Assembly (NCBI RefSeq): GCF_024199795.1
Contig: NZ_JANADK010000001.1
Coordinates: 8,494,001-8,558,000 of the forward strand
Reading direction: 5' to 3'
Source: Bradyrhizobium sp. CCGB01
GTDB taxonomy: Bacteria > Pseudomonadota > Alphaproteobacteria > Rhizobiales > Xanthobacteraceae
Length of the DNA stretch: 64,000 nt
Shown in pieces: positions 41,161 to 49,687 of the stretch; the first letter of the stretch is position 1; each line of letters begins with the position of its first letter. The position numbers were made by a program, and so were the translations under genes. The notes beneath the pieces were generated by a model. The model searched no databases, was not told the DNA's origin, and saw only the letters and a list, made by a program, of their open reading frames with translations.

Positions 41161-42222
41161 TCAATTGAGGGACAATCGCGAGAACGTCTCCAGCGGATTG
41201 TCGACACACATCTTCTCGATGATGCTCTTCGGCAAGTTCGGCGGGATCGGATCGTCGCCGTCGAACTGCCAGTGCGGATAGTCGGATGCGAACAAGAACA
41301 TCTTTTCGGAGCCGATCTGGTCGATGATCTCCTCCACGCTTCGGGCATCGCCGGGCGCGTCGAACGGCTGCATGGTGACGCGAAAATTGTCGCGGATGAT
41401 CGCGGCCGGCTCGCGCTCGACCCAGGGCACCTCGACGCGGACACCGCGCCAGGTCTTGTTGGCGCGCCACATGAAGGCCGGCAGCCAGCTCACGCCCGAC
41501 TCCATCAGCACGACTTTGAGGGCAGGAAATTTTCCGAACACGCCCTCATAGATCAGGCTCAGGATCTGCGCCTGAAACGCCTGCGCCTCGACGAAGTAAT
41601 ATTCGTAGCGGTGCGACGGCCAGCCGGCCGAGCTCGGCGCCTGGCGATATTGCGTACCGGCATGGATCGCGAGCGGCAGCTTGTATTTCTCGGCTAACCG
41701 ATAGACCGGCCAGAAGTGCCGCCGGCCCAGCAGCGTCTCGCCCTGCGCCAGCACCAGAATGGAGACGAAGCGATTGTCGCCGGCGCGGCGCTCGATCTCC
41801 TCGATCGCCAGATCCGGATCCTGCATCGGCACCACGATGGAGGCGCGCAGCCGCGGATCGCGCGACAGCCATTCGGCGGCGATCCAGTCGTTGATGGCCT
41901 TGCAGAAGTCGGCCGCCATGTAGGCATCGAACACGGCCTGCGCACCGTAGAGCACATTGAGGATCGCGTGGCTCGCACCCAGCTGCTCGAACGCGCCCTT
42001 CTGCACCATGGCAAGATCGGAGCCGGGCTTGGCGCCGTTGGCCGGACGCCAGTCGGCGCGGCCCGACAGCGGCATGCTTGGCGGATAGGAGGTGAGATCG
42101 AGCCCGTCGATGGCGCGGCTCACCACCTGCTCTTTCCAGTGATCGCTGAGATAGGGAAGCAGCGTCGTGCGCGTGCCGCCAACGGCCGGGTGGATGTCGC
42201 AGTCGATCCGCATCGCCGCCAT
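41161..42222 (-). CDS. Amidohydrolase family 2 (ACMSD-like) protein, paralogue
   Basis: This 353-residue protein is a paralogue of the product at 40035. Shared features are the N-terminal RIDCDIHPAVGG, a Trp-rich substrate loop region, AIHAGTQYRQAPSSAGWP at about 188-205, LMESGVSWLPAFMWR at ~241 and the metal Asp in FASDYPHWQFDGDDP near 317. It starts the unit and is separated from its paralogue by 13 bp. Two related subunits in tandem could form a heteromer or act on successive intermediates. The substrate is not known. Confidence 0.88.
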   Translation of the reverse strand: MAAMRIDCDIHPAVGGTRTTLLPYLSDHWKEQVVSRAIDGLDLTSYPPSMPLSGRADWRPANGAKPGSDLAMVQKGAFEQLGASHAILNVLYGAQAVFDAYMAADFCKAINDWIAAEWLSRDPRLRASIVVPMQDPDLAIEEIERRAGDNRFVSILVLAQGETLLGRRHFWPVYRLAEKYKLPLAIHAGTQYRQAPSSAGWPSHRYEYYFVEAQAFQAQILSLIYEGVFGKFPALKVVLMESGVSWLPAFMWRANKTWRGVRVEVPWVEREPAAIIRDNFRVTMQPFDAPGDARSVEEIIDQIGSEKMFLFASDYPHWQFDGDDPIPPNLPKSIIEKMCVDNPLETFSRLSLN

Positions 42223-42421
42223 GGAGCGTCCTCGCCGAGATCTTGCTTATTGGCGACGTTCTTGTGCGCCGCCTGCGCAGAGTGCCCCTGCCCGCTTCAG
42301 CGCGCAAGAGCGCACGCCCGCGCGATCCGTCATGGCTCGGTTGCATTTCGCAGCGCGATACGCCGACGCGGAACGCGATCGGCGAATGCAGTTCGTCAAG
42401 GATGTCGCCGGTTCCGGGCAC

Positions 42422-42450
42422 AACAGCAGCGGAGTTATTCCGCCGCTGTT
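42422..42450 (-). terminator. Hairpin downstream of the YiaAB-type gene
   Basis: AACAGCAGCGGA and TCCGCCGCTGTT form a 12-bp stem with one mismatch and a 5-base loop, 36 bp beyond the stop codon of the minus-strand YiaAB-type gene. It has the position and shape of a terminator, but the downstream U-run is weak. Confidence 0.45.
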
Positions 42451-42486
42451 TGCTTGTTTGGCGTGACCTGGCTCAGGCAATCTCTC

Positions 42487-42762
42487 TCAAGCCGCCTTGG
42501 AGACTTCCATCAGCAGGCGCTCGGCCTTGGCATCCTCGATGCGGTTCACCAGGCGACTGCTCTCGTGATTGTCGCGGACGGTCTTGGTCAGGGTGATGCA
42601 GGTCTGGATCAGCATCACGATGCCCATGGTGAGATAGCCCTTCATCCAGAGGTCGAGCGGCAGGAAGAAGATGCCGATGGCGACGAGGAAGGCGGAGGCT
42701 GCGAAGGACGCATAAGTGAAGGTCACCCAGGCGCTGCTGTGGGGCTGGCCGTTCTGGTTCAT
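42487..42762 (-). CDS. YiaAB family two-helix inner membrane protein
   Basis: This 91-residue protein matches the YiaA/YiaB two-helix domain. It has two membrane segments, about residues 14-34 (FTYASFAASAFLVAIGIFFL) and 40-60 (KGYLTMGIVMLIQTCITLTK). A charged cytoplasmic tail contains RNHESSRLVNRIEDAKAERL. It is 39 bp downstream of the PspA/IM30-type gene on the same strand, so the two are likely co-transcribed from the operator region shared with the TetR regulator. The function is unknown; membrane stress is suggested by the PspA partner. Confidence 0.85.
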   Translation of the reverse strand: MNQNGQPHSSAWVTFTYASFAASAFLVAIGIFFLPLDLWMKGYLTMGIVMLIQTCITLTKTVRDNHESSRLVNRIEDAKAERLLMEVSKAA

Positions 42763-42801
42763 GATGGTCTCCTATCGGTTCAAATGATGAGGGGGTTGAG
42801 A

Positions 42802-43497
42802 TCAGGCCGTCGGTGCACGCTTGGACTTCAACCGCGCCAGCACGTCGTCGGCGGTCGTCTTGAGCCGGGGGCCGAAGCCCTGCTCGGCTAATCTTTCGGC
42901 GGTGGCGAGCGGGCCGCTGGCCGCATCGAGTTCGACCAGCGCATCGTCGGCAGCCTGGGCTTCCATCTGCCGGTCACGCAGGCGCCTCAAGGTGCTCTCC
43001 GCCTCCGGCAGCGTGGATTCGTAGGGACGCGCGGCCTCGATGCCACTGCGGCGAAGCGAGCGCACCGCTTCGGACGCACGGGCGACGCGGCGGCCACGAT
43101 CGAGCTCGGTGATGCGGGCCTGCGCACTCGCGACATGCCGCTTCAGCCGCACGATCTCGGTCGCGAACAACGCGCGGGCCGTCATCGCCGCATCGCGGTC
43201 GGCCTCGAGGCCTGCGATGGCTTCGGCCGCCTCCTTGGCGAGATCCTCGCGGCCGCCGTCGAGCGCCGCAACGGCGCGGGTTTCGAGATCGGCAATACGG
43301 GCGACGGTCGCCTCGAGCTTGCGGCCTTCCTGCTGGTCCTGGGCGATGGCCAGCGCCAGCGTCCGCTTGCTGCGCTCGACGGCGGCGGCCGCGTCGCGCA
43401 TCTGCTGGTCGAGGATCAGAAGGGCCGTCCGGTCCTCCAGTTCCTCGCCTGCGGCGGCAACACTGCCGCGGAAGAGTGTCACTACGGTCTTGAACAT
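42802..43497 (-). CDS. PspA/IM30-family coiled-coil protein
   Basis: This 231-residue, almost entirely helical protein resembles PspA/IM30/Vipp1 membrane-repair proteins. It starts MFKTVVTLFRGSVAAAGEEL (amphipathic membrane-binding helix) and follows with long coiled coil (about residues 25-185) rich in Ala/Arg/Glu. It ends with a KSKRAP tail. The ATG 43497 follows AGGGAGC. It is divergent from the TetR gene with three matching palindromes in the gap, and is followed by the YiaAB-type gene. PspA-like identity rests on architecture and the N-terminal motif, not on close sequence similarity. Confidence 0.72.
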   Translation of the reverse strand: MFKTVVTLFRGSVAAAGEELEDRTALLILDQQMRDAAAAVERSKRTLALAIAQDQQEGRKLEATVARIADLETRAVAALDGGREDLAKEAAEAIAGLEADRDAAMTARALFATEIVRLKRHVASAQARITELDRGRRVARASEAVRSLRRSGIEAARPYESTLPEAESTLRRLRDRQMEAQAADDALVELDAASGPLATAERLAEQGFGPRLKTTADDVLARLKSKRAPTA

Positions 43498-43513
43498 TTG
43501 CTGCTCCCTGTTA

Positions 43514-43584
43514 TGAGCGTTGCTCACAGATGGTTTGTAGCAGAGACCTTGAACATCGTTCAATAAATATTTGAGCGACGCTCA
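43514..43584. promoter_or_regulatory. Three TGARC-N3-GYTCA palindromes between PspA-like and TetR genes
   Basis: TGAGC-GTT-GCTCA at 43514-43526, TGAAC-ATC-GTTCA at 43550-43562 and TGAGC-GAC-GCTCA at 43572-43584 share one architecture. Centres lie 36 and 22 bp apart. Two of the three extend to 15-bp palindromes (TTGA...TCAA). They cover the whole gap between divergent starts. This is how a TetR protein usually controls itself and its divergent target, so they are assigned as operators of the adjacent regulator. Confidence 0.75.
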
Positions 43585-43600
43585 AGAATTTGGTTGACAG

Positions 43601-44209
43601 ATGACTAAAGCCTTGGAACGTCGAGAGAAACTTCGAGCCGACCTTATCCTCGCGGCGGAGCGGATGATCGCTCAGCGTGGGTTGGCCGGCCTGAAGACCC
43701 GCGATCTGGCCCGCGAGATCGGCTGCGCCAATGGTGCGGTCTACAATCTCGTTGCCGATGTCGACGAGCTGGTCCTGCGCGTCGGGTCGCGCACGCTGCA
43801 CCGGCTCGACGAGGCGCTCAGCGCGGCGGTACGCGCTGGCAATCCATCGCCGCAGGAGACGCTGGTCTGCATCGCGATCGCCTATTGCGATTTCGCCGCG
43901 GAAAATCTCGAACTCTGGCGCGCGATGTTCGAGCACCGCATGGAGGCCGACAAGGACGTCCCCGACTGGTCCGCCAAAGACCAGATGCAGCTGTTCCGCC
44001 ACATCTACGTGCCGCTCGCCACGCTGTTTCCAGAACGAGGCGCGGACGAGCTCGGCATCACCGCACGCAGCCTGTTCTCGGCCGTGCATGGCATGGTGGT
44101 GCTGGGACTCGAGCAGAGGCTGGTCGCCGTGCCGTTGCCCGCGCTGCGCAAGGAAATCGCCGGCCTGGTGCGTGCGATGATCGACGGATTGATCGCGCGC
44201 GAGCGCTAG
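43601..44209 (+). CDS. TetR/AcrR family transcriptional regulator
   Basis: This 202-residue repressor has an N-terminal TetR helix-turn-helix at about residues 10-50 (LAGLKTRDLAREIGCANGAVYNLV) and a C-terminal ligand/dimerisation domain ending in a helix-rich region typical of WHG-type members (FSAVHGMVVLGLEQRL). It is divergent from the PspA-like/YiaAB pair, and three matching palindromes lie between, so it should repress both sides. The ATG start has a weak ribosome site. The ligand is unknown. Confidence 0.9.
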   Translation: MTKALERREKLRADLILAAERMIAQRGLAGLKTRDLAREIGCANGAVYNLVADVDELVLRVGSRTLHRLDEALSAAVRAGNPSPQETLVCIAIAYCDFAAENLELWRAMFEHRMEADKDVPDWSAKDQMQLFRHIYVPLATLFPERGADELGITARSLFSAVHGMVVLGLEQRLVAVPLPALRKEIAGLVRAMIDGLIARER

Positions 44210-44258
44210 CGGTTCACCGCCCCGCGCGCGACGGCACGCGAAGCGGTGCCCCTAACGC

Positions 44259-44936
44259 TCAGGCCGCCTTGCCGGCCCGCAACCGGTCGAGCACCGGCAA
44301 CAGCTCAGACGGATCGGGGCGGTGCGTGTAGTCCGGATTGACCTCCGCATAGGCGATGACGCCGTCGCGGCCGATGACGTAACGCGCCGGCATCGGCAGC
44401 ACCCAGGACGGATCGTCGTTGAACGTCGGCAGATCGTTCTTGAACGATTTGTAGAGCGCGACGAGATCGTCCTGCAAAACGAAGCGGATGCCGAAGGCGT
44501 CGGCGACCTCGCTCCGGACATCGCTCAGGATCGGGAATGAGAGCTTGTTGTCGCGCTGCGACTTGCGGCTGTTCGGCGCGGTCTGCGGCGAAATCGCAAC
44601 GAGGCTCGCACCGCGCGCGGCGATCTCGGGCAGAGCGTCCTGAAGCGCCTGCAGCTCGAGGTTACAATAGGGACACCAGACACCGCGATAGAACGAGATG
44701 ACCAGTGGTCCCTTCGCGAGCAGGTCGCGCGAGGAGACGGGCTTGCCGTCGGGATCCCTCAGGGTGAATTCGGGCGCGACGTCGCCGGCCTTCTTCGCGC
44801 GCTGCGCCTGGCCGCTGGCGATCAGTTCGGCGGTGGCGCGGTGCATGGTGTCCAGCGCCTCCTTGCTCGGCTTGAGCGGAAATCGACCGGCTTCGAAGTC
44901 GACTTTGAAGGCGTCGAGTTTGTCTTGCAGGGCCAT
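44259..44936 (-). CDS. AhpC/TSA-type peroxiredoxin-like protein
   Basis: This 225-residue thioredoxin-fold protein has an N-terminal helical extension, then APEFTLRDPDGKPVSSRDLLA at about residues 51-71. FYRGVWCPYCNLELQAL supplies a CPYC pair near 90, and a C-terminal part contains FILQDDLVALYKSF-like and NDDPSWVLPMPARYVIGRDG segments. The CxxC suggests a PrxQ/BCP or DUF899-like redox activity on peroxides. The ATG 44936 follows GGAG. It is divergent from the LysR gene with a 98-bp gap, so that regulator may control it. Confidence 0.86.
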   Translation of the reverse strand: MALQDKLDAFKVDFEAGRFPLKPSKEALDTMHRATAELIASGQAQRAKKAGDVAPEFTLRDPDGKPVSSRDLLAKGPLVISFYRGVWCPYCNLELQALQDALPEIAARGASLVAISPQTAPNSRKSQRDNKLSFPILSDVRSEVADAFGIRFVLQDDLVALYKSFKNDLPTFNDDPSWVLPMPARYVIGRDGVIAYAEVNPDYTHRPDPSELLPVLDRLRAGKAA

Positions 44937-45034
44937 GAGGAAACTCCATCGGTTGTCGTTGGCCCGGCCTATCTGGATCATTTGGAAATGAAGGGGTATA
45001 TGGCCGTCACGGACAATATTTATTTGGAAGACGA

Positions 45035-45916
45035 ATGAGTGATCGGCTCCAGGAATTGACCGTCTTCGTCCGGGCGGCAGAAAGCGGCAGCTTTTCAAAG
45101 ACCGCGCGCGAGCTCGGCCTGTCGCAGCCCTCGGTGTCGCGCATCATCGGCGAACTGGAGAGCCGGCTCGGGGTCAAGCTGCTGCTGCGGACCACGCGCC
45201 GCATCACGGTGACGGACGCCGGCGCACTGCTTCTCATCCGCGCGCGCGACGTGCTGGCCGACATCGAGGACGCCGAGGACGCCGCGCGCGGCGTCGATTC
45301 ATTGCGCGGAACGCTGCGCATCACGATGCCCATCGTCTACGGCACAAGGCACATCATCCCGCGCCTGCCGAAATTCCTACGCGCCCATCCCATTTTGCGT
45401 GTCGAGCTGTCCGTCGCCGACGAACGGCACAACCTCGTTGCGGAAGGCACCGACGTCGCGATCCGCCTGGGCCCGCTGAGCGACTCCGGCTTTGGCGCGC
45501 GCAAGCTTGCGACGCTGCCGCGCTTTCTCGTCGCCGCGCCCTCCTATCTCGCCGAGCGCGGCACCCCGAAGACGCCGGCCGATCTCGCCTCGCATGATTG
45601 CATCTTCGGTCCCGGCCTGTTCGGCCGCACCACTTGGTCATTCACCCGCAATGGCGCCGAGACGTCGGTCGATGTCCACGGCCGCATCACCACCGATTCC
45701 GGCCCCGGCGTGTTCGCGAGTGTGCTGGCGGGGCTCGGCATTGCCATGACCTCGCCGGTGATGGCCGGCCCCGAGATCGCGTCGGGCGCACTGGTCCCGC
45801 TGCTGAAGAGCTACAAGCTCGCGCCGGTCGACGTCTACGCCGTGTTTCCGGCGGGCCCCCGCCCCTCGACCAAGGTCCGCGCGCTGCTCGATTTCCTGGC
45901 CGAGGAGTTGAGATAG
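45035..45916 (+). CDS. LysR family transcriptional regulator
   Basis: This 293-residue regulator has an N-terminal winged helix-turn-helix (about residues 1-60, FSKTARELGLSQPSVSRIIGE) and a periplasmic-binding-like effector domain (about 90-290). It is divergent from the peroxiredoxin-like gene, whose promoter it probably controls. A redox-active Cys of OxyR type is not evident at the expected position. GGAAG lies before the ATG. Confidence 0.9.
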   Translation: MSDRLQELTVFVRAAESGSFSKTARELGLSQPSVSRIIGELESRLGVKLLLRTTRRITVTDAGALLLIRARDVLADIEDAEDAARGVDSLRGTLRITMPIVYGTRHIIPRLPKFLRAHPILRVELSVADERHNLVAEGTDVAIRLGPLSDSGFGARKLATLPRFLVAAPSYLAERGTPKTPADLASHDCIFGPGLFGRTTWSFTRNGAETSVDVHGRITTDSGPGVFASVLAGLGIAMTSPVMAGPEIASGALVPLLKSYKLAPVDVYAVFPAGPRPSTKVRALLDFLAEELR

Positions 45917-45935
45917 ATCGCGGGGACGCAAAGGG

Positions 45936-47279
45936 CTAATCCTTGTCAACGACGCGAATGGCGCGTGAAGCTGCTCGCGCCTGCTCGGTCGGAAAGCCCC
46001 GCTCCAGCCGAGCCGCGCTCGCTTGCAGCATCGCCGCATCCAGCTTGCCCTGCCGCGATCCCTCCAGGGCGCAGGCGAAGACGCGGTAGAATTGCGCGCC
46101 GTCATAGGCGACCAGCAGCACATCGACACCGGCGTTGATCGCCTCGACGACGGCTTTGCAGACGTCGTGCTGGTAGATCGCACCCATCACCAGGTCGTCG
46201 GTCATCACCATGCCCTGATAACCCCATTTGCCGCGGATGATCCCCTCGACGACGCGTTTCGAATGCGAGGCCGCGCGATCGGGGTCGACGGTCGTGAGCG
46301 TGACGTGTCCAACCATGAGCGCACTGCGCGAATGCGACAGCACCTCGCGGAACGGAAGCCAGTCGGTCACCTCCAGCTCCTTCACCGGCGTGTCGAGATT
46401 GGCGCTGAAATGATGCGTGTCGGCGCGGACACGGCCGATGCCCGGAAAATGCTTCAGCGTGGCGCCGACGCCTGACTCTTCCAGCCCGCGGACATAGGCG
46501 CTCGCGATCGTGCTGACGACGGCGGGATCGGTGGCAATCGCGCGCTGGCCGATCAGCGTGTGGAAGTCGAGGCGATTGCGCCTCGCCGGCGGCTTGAGGT
46601 CGAGCACCGGCGCGAGGTTGAGGTTGACGCCGACGCCGGCTAGCTCGCGGCCATGGATGCGGCCGAACTCTTCCGCCTTGGCCTGCTGCTCGTCGGGGGC
46701 GAGCCCGGCAAGTGTCGCCAGCGCCGGCACCTTGGTCAGCGGCGGCGCGAGATGCCCGACAATGCCGCCCTCCTGGTCTGCCGCAACGACCAGCGGCGGC
46801 AGGCCGGCGGCGCGCCGCTTGTCCTGGAGCGCCGTGATCTCGGCCTGCAGCGCCTCGATCGTCCGGCCGCGGATGTTGTGCCGGGTGACGTAGACGCCGC
46901 CGATCAACCCCTGCTCGGCAAGGCGCGCGACCTCGGGAACCGAGGAATAGCCGACCATGAAGTGCGGTCCGAGCTGACGCGCTTCAGTGGCTGTCGCGGC
47001 AAGCACATCGTGCTTGCGCAGCTCGAACTTCAGATGCGCGGCCGACATCAGCAGCGGCGGCAGGCACCAGAGCATGACGAGCAGCTTGCCCGCGATGCTG
47101 CGCCAGCGCCCGAGGCGCAGCAGGACGATGACGATCACGATGCTTGCGACGACAAGCGCGATGTTTCCGACGCCGCGCAACACGAGCAGATAGGGATCGC
47201 TCTTGTTCACTGCCGCGAATGCGACGACAGGTGCGGCAAGCCAGAGCAGGATGAGACCGATGCGATGGAGGAGTTGCAT
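45936..47279 (-). CDS. Membrane-anchored GH3 family glycoside hydrolase (NagZ-like)
   Basis: This 447-residue protein has two or three N-terminal membrane segments (about residues 5-25, 35-55, 62-80) before a family-3 beta-hexosaminidase barrel. Recognisable pieces are VVAADQEGGIVGHL (~165), GVNLNLAPVLDL (~215), KHFPGIGRVRADTHHF (~275) and MTDDLVMGAI with the nucleophile Asp (~345). The NagZ consensus KHFPGHG is changed to KHFPGIG, but the D(T)H dyad is kept. It would act on peptidoglycan-type or other N-acetylhexosamine substrates at the periplasmic face. Its 3' end converges with the LysR gene. Confidence 0.85.
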   Translation of the reverse strand: MQLLHRIGLILLWLAAPVVAFAAVNKSDPYLLVLRGVGNIALVVASIVIVIVLLRLGRWRSIAGKLLVMLWCLPPLLMSAAHLKFELRKHDVLAATATEARQLGPHFMVGYSSVPEVARLAEQGLIGGVYVTRHNIRGRTIEALQAEITALQDKRRAAGLPPLVVAADQEGGIVGHLAPPLTKVPALATLAGLAPDEQQAKAEEFGRIHGRELAGVGVNLNLAPVLDLKPPARRNRLDFHTLIGQRAIATDPAVVSTIASAYVRGLEESGVGATLKHFPGIGRVRADTHHFSANLDTPVKELEVTDWLPFREVLSHSRSALMVGHVTLTTVDPDRAASHSKRVVEGIIRGKWGYQGMVMTDDLVMGAIYQHDVCKAVVEAINAGVDVLLVAYDGAQFYRVFACALEGSRQGKLDAAMLQASAARLERGFPTEQARAASRAIRVVDKD

Positions 47280-47466
47280 GATGCGTCACGTCCAAAATGA
47301 TGAACGCATCGCACCTATCAGCGAGACTTACGCTGCGCGAGGGGCAAAAGCACGCCTGCACGAAAACTGCAAAAGACTCCTGAAAGCGTGCTGACGAAGG
47401 TCCCGATTTCTGCGCAAGCCCCGTGCAGACTGCACGATATCGAACTTCACGAAAGGTCATTTGCAT

Positions 47467-48963
47467 ATGACGAGCCTGGCGACGACATCGACGACGGACA
47501 TTCAGCCGATCAGGCCTTCGGCGATTTCGACCAAGCTCGCGATGGCGCTGGTGCTCGCCGCGCTCGCCGACTGGCTCTTGTATGGCCAGCGAATGGGGCT
47601 ATCGATGGTGATCTTTGCCATCGCGGTCGCCTGCGCCTCGCTGCTTGCCAATCATGCGACGCTGGACTTTCGCCGCGCAACCATCGGAGGCGTAATCATT
47701 GCCCTCGGTCTGGTGCCGGCCGTGGAGGAGCTCAACACGCTTTCGTTCCTCATCCTCGTCGCGGCACTGGTCATCGCCCTGCTGCTCGCGACCAATCCGG
47801 AGACGACGGGGCTTGCGGACCGCGCCCGCGCGTTGCGAAACTTCCTCTTGTTCGGTCCCTTCAGATTTTTCCCCGACGCGCTCCAGGTCTTCAACATGTC
47901 GGCTTTCACCCGCGGCATCGCACTGTGGCTGATGCCGGTGGTGCTGAGCACCGTGTTCGTCGCGCTGTTCGCCGCTGCCAATCCGGTGATCGAGCAATGG
48001 GTGTCGCTGCTCAATCCGAAGGTCATCTTCGAGTATGTCAGCGTCTGGCGCGTGCTGTTCTGGGCATTGATGCTGGCGCTGGTCTGGCCGTTCATCCAGG
48101 TGCGCTGGCGGCGCAGGAAGGTTGCCGTCGCCACCGAAGCCGACGTCGCAGCGCCGCCCCCGCTTCCGCCCTTCGTCTCGCCGGAATTTCTGGGCGCCTC
48201 CACCATTCTGCGCTCGCTGATCCTGTTCAACCTGCTGTTCGCAGCGCAGTCCATTCTCGACGGCATCTATCTCTGGGGCCATGTCGCGCTGCCCGACAAT
48301 CTGACCTATGCGTCCTATGCGCATCGCGGCGCCTACCCGCTGATCGCAACCGCCCTGCTCGCCGCCGCCTTCGTGCTGGTGGCGATGCGCCCGGGCGGAC
48401 CGGCCGAGAAATCGAAGGTGATCCGGCCGCTGGTCTATCTCTGGGTCGGGCAGAACGTCCTGCTCGTCGCCTCCTCCATCCTCCGCCTCGATCTCTACGT
48501 CGACATCTACATGCTGACCTACTGGCGCATCGCGGCGTTCATCTGGATGGGGCTGGTGGCGCTCGGACTGATCCTGATCGTGGCCCGCATCGTGCTCGAC
48601 AGGTCCAACGAATGGCTGGTCGGCGTCAATCTGATCGCGCTGGCGATCGTGCTCTATGGCTGCTCGCTGGTGAACTTCGATGCCTTCATCGCCAACTATA
48701 ATGTCGCCCACAGCCGGGAAGCATCGGGCAAAGGCTTGCTGGTCGACATCAACTATCTGCTGACGCTTGGGCCGCAGGCGCTGCCCGCCATCGACAAGGC
48801 CATCCTGCTACGGGCCGGCAACCCCGAGAGCTGCCTTGTGTCGCGCCGCGACCGCCTTGTAGAACAGCAGCGCCAGGATCTGGCCTGGCGGAGCTGGGGC
48901 TTCCGGAACTGGCGGCTCCAGCACAAGCTGGACGCGCAGGCGACAAATCAGCCGGCCGGCTGA
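47467..48963 (+). CDS. DUF4173 multi-pass membrane protein
   Basis: This 498-residue integral membrane protein has about 11-12 predicted helices (for example 30-45, 48-65, 72-90, 93-112, 150-172, 195-213, 245-265, 285-305, 320-340, 350-372, 385-405). It carries the DUF4173 sequence. A soluble C-terminal part (about 420-498) has ALPAIDKAILLRAGNP. The function is unknown. Its gene is followed 19 bp downstream by a two-component system, which suggests that it may be a sensor accessory or a target. An in-frame TTG at 47461 is an alternative start. Confidence 0.82.
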   Translation: MTSLATTSTTDIQPIRPSAISTKLAMALVLAALADWLLYGQRMGLSMVIFAIAVACASLLANHATLDFRRATIGGVIIALGLVPAVEELNTLSFLILVAALVIALLLATNPETTGLADRARALRNFLLFGPFRFFPDALQVFNMSAFTRGIALWLMPVVLSTVFVALFAAANPVIEQWVSLLNPKVIFEYVSVWRVLFWALMLALVWPFIQVRWRRRKVAVATEADVAAPPPLPPFVSPEFLGASTILRSLILFNLLFAAQSILDGIYLWGHVALPDNLTYASYAHRGAYPLIATALLAAAFVLVAMRPGGPAEKSKVIRPLVYLWVGQNVLLVASSILRLDLYVDIYMLTYWRIAAFIWMGLVALGLILIVARIVLDRSNEWLVGVNLIALAIVLYGCSLVNFDAFIANYNVAHSREASGKGLLVDINYLLTLGPQALPAIDKAILLRAGNPESCLVSRRDRLVEQQRQDLAWRSWGFRNWRLQHKLDAQATNQPAG

Positions 48964-48982
48964 CAAGGCAGCGGAGAATTTC

Positions 48983-49687
48983 TTGGCGCATCGCATTCTC
49001 ATCGTCGACGACGAGAGCCATATCCGCGAGGTTGTCCGCGTCGCCCTGAGGAAGGCCGGCATGGACGTCATCGACGCCCGCGACGGCAAGGAGGCGCTCG
49101 CCCGCTTTGCCACCGACAAGCCCGATCTGATCGTGCTCGACATCGGCATGCCCGAATTCGACGGCCTCGACGTCTGCCGCGAGATCCGCAAGACGTCCGA
49201 TGTGCCGATCCTGTTCCTGTCGGCGCGCGACGAGGAGATCGACCGCATCCTCGGCCTCGAGATCGGGGGCGACGACTACGTGACGAAGCCGTTCAGCCCG
49301 CGCGAGCTGGTGGCGCGGGTCAACGTCATCCTGCGCCGTCTCAGCCCGCGAAATGGCGAGGCCAAGGCCGGGCCGGCCGCGCTGTCGCAAGGCAGCCTGC
49401 TGATCGATCCCGAGCAGCACGTCGCGACCTTCGCCGGCACGCCGCTGAAGCTGACCGCGATTGAGTTCGGCATTCTGCGCGCGTTCCTGACCCGGCCGAC
49501 TTCGGTATTCAATCGCGAGCAGCTGATGCGGGCGGCCTATCAGCTCAACATCCAGGTCTCCGACCGCACCATCGACAGCCACATCCGCAATATCCGCGCC
49601 AAGCTCGCGGCGCTGGCCTGCGAGAACGTGATCGAGACCATCCACGGCGTCGGCTTCAAGCTCGGCCGCTGCGAGAAAGAGGCATGA
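48983..49687 (+). CDS. OmpR/PhoB family response regulator
   Basis: This 234-residue regulator has an N-terminal receiver (about residues 3-115) with ILIVDDES, phospho-acceptor Asp in LIVLDIGMP (~53) and the Lys in DYVTKPFSPREL (~103). A C-terminal winged helix (about 135-230) reads SDRTIDSHIRNIRAKL. The start is TTG 48983, with GGAG six bases upstream; no closer ATG exists. The last 4 bp overlap the histidine kinase gene (ATGA), so translation is coupled. It lies just after the DUF4173 gene. Confidence 0.92.
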   Translation: MAHRILIVDDESHIREVVRVALRKAGMDVIDARDGKEALARFATDKPDLIVLDIGMPEFDGLDVCREIRKTSDVPILFLSARDEEIDRILGLEIGGDDYVTKPFSPRELVARVNVILRRLSPRNGEAKAGPAALSQGSLLIDPEQHVATFAGTPLKLTAIEFGILRAFLTRPTSVFNREQLMRAAYQLNIQVSDRTIDSHIRNIRAKLAALACENVIETIHGVGFKLGRCEKEA

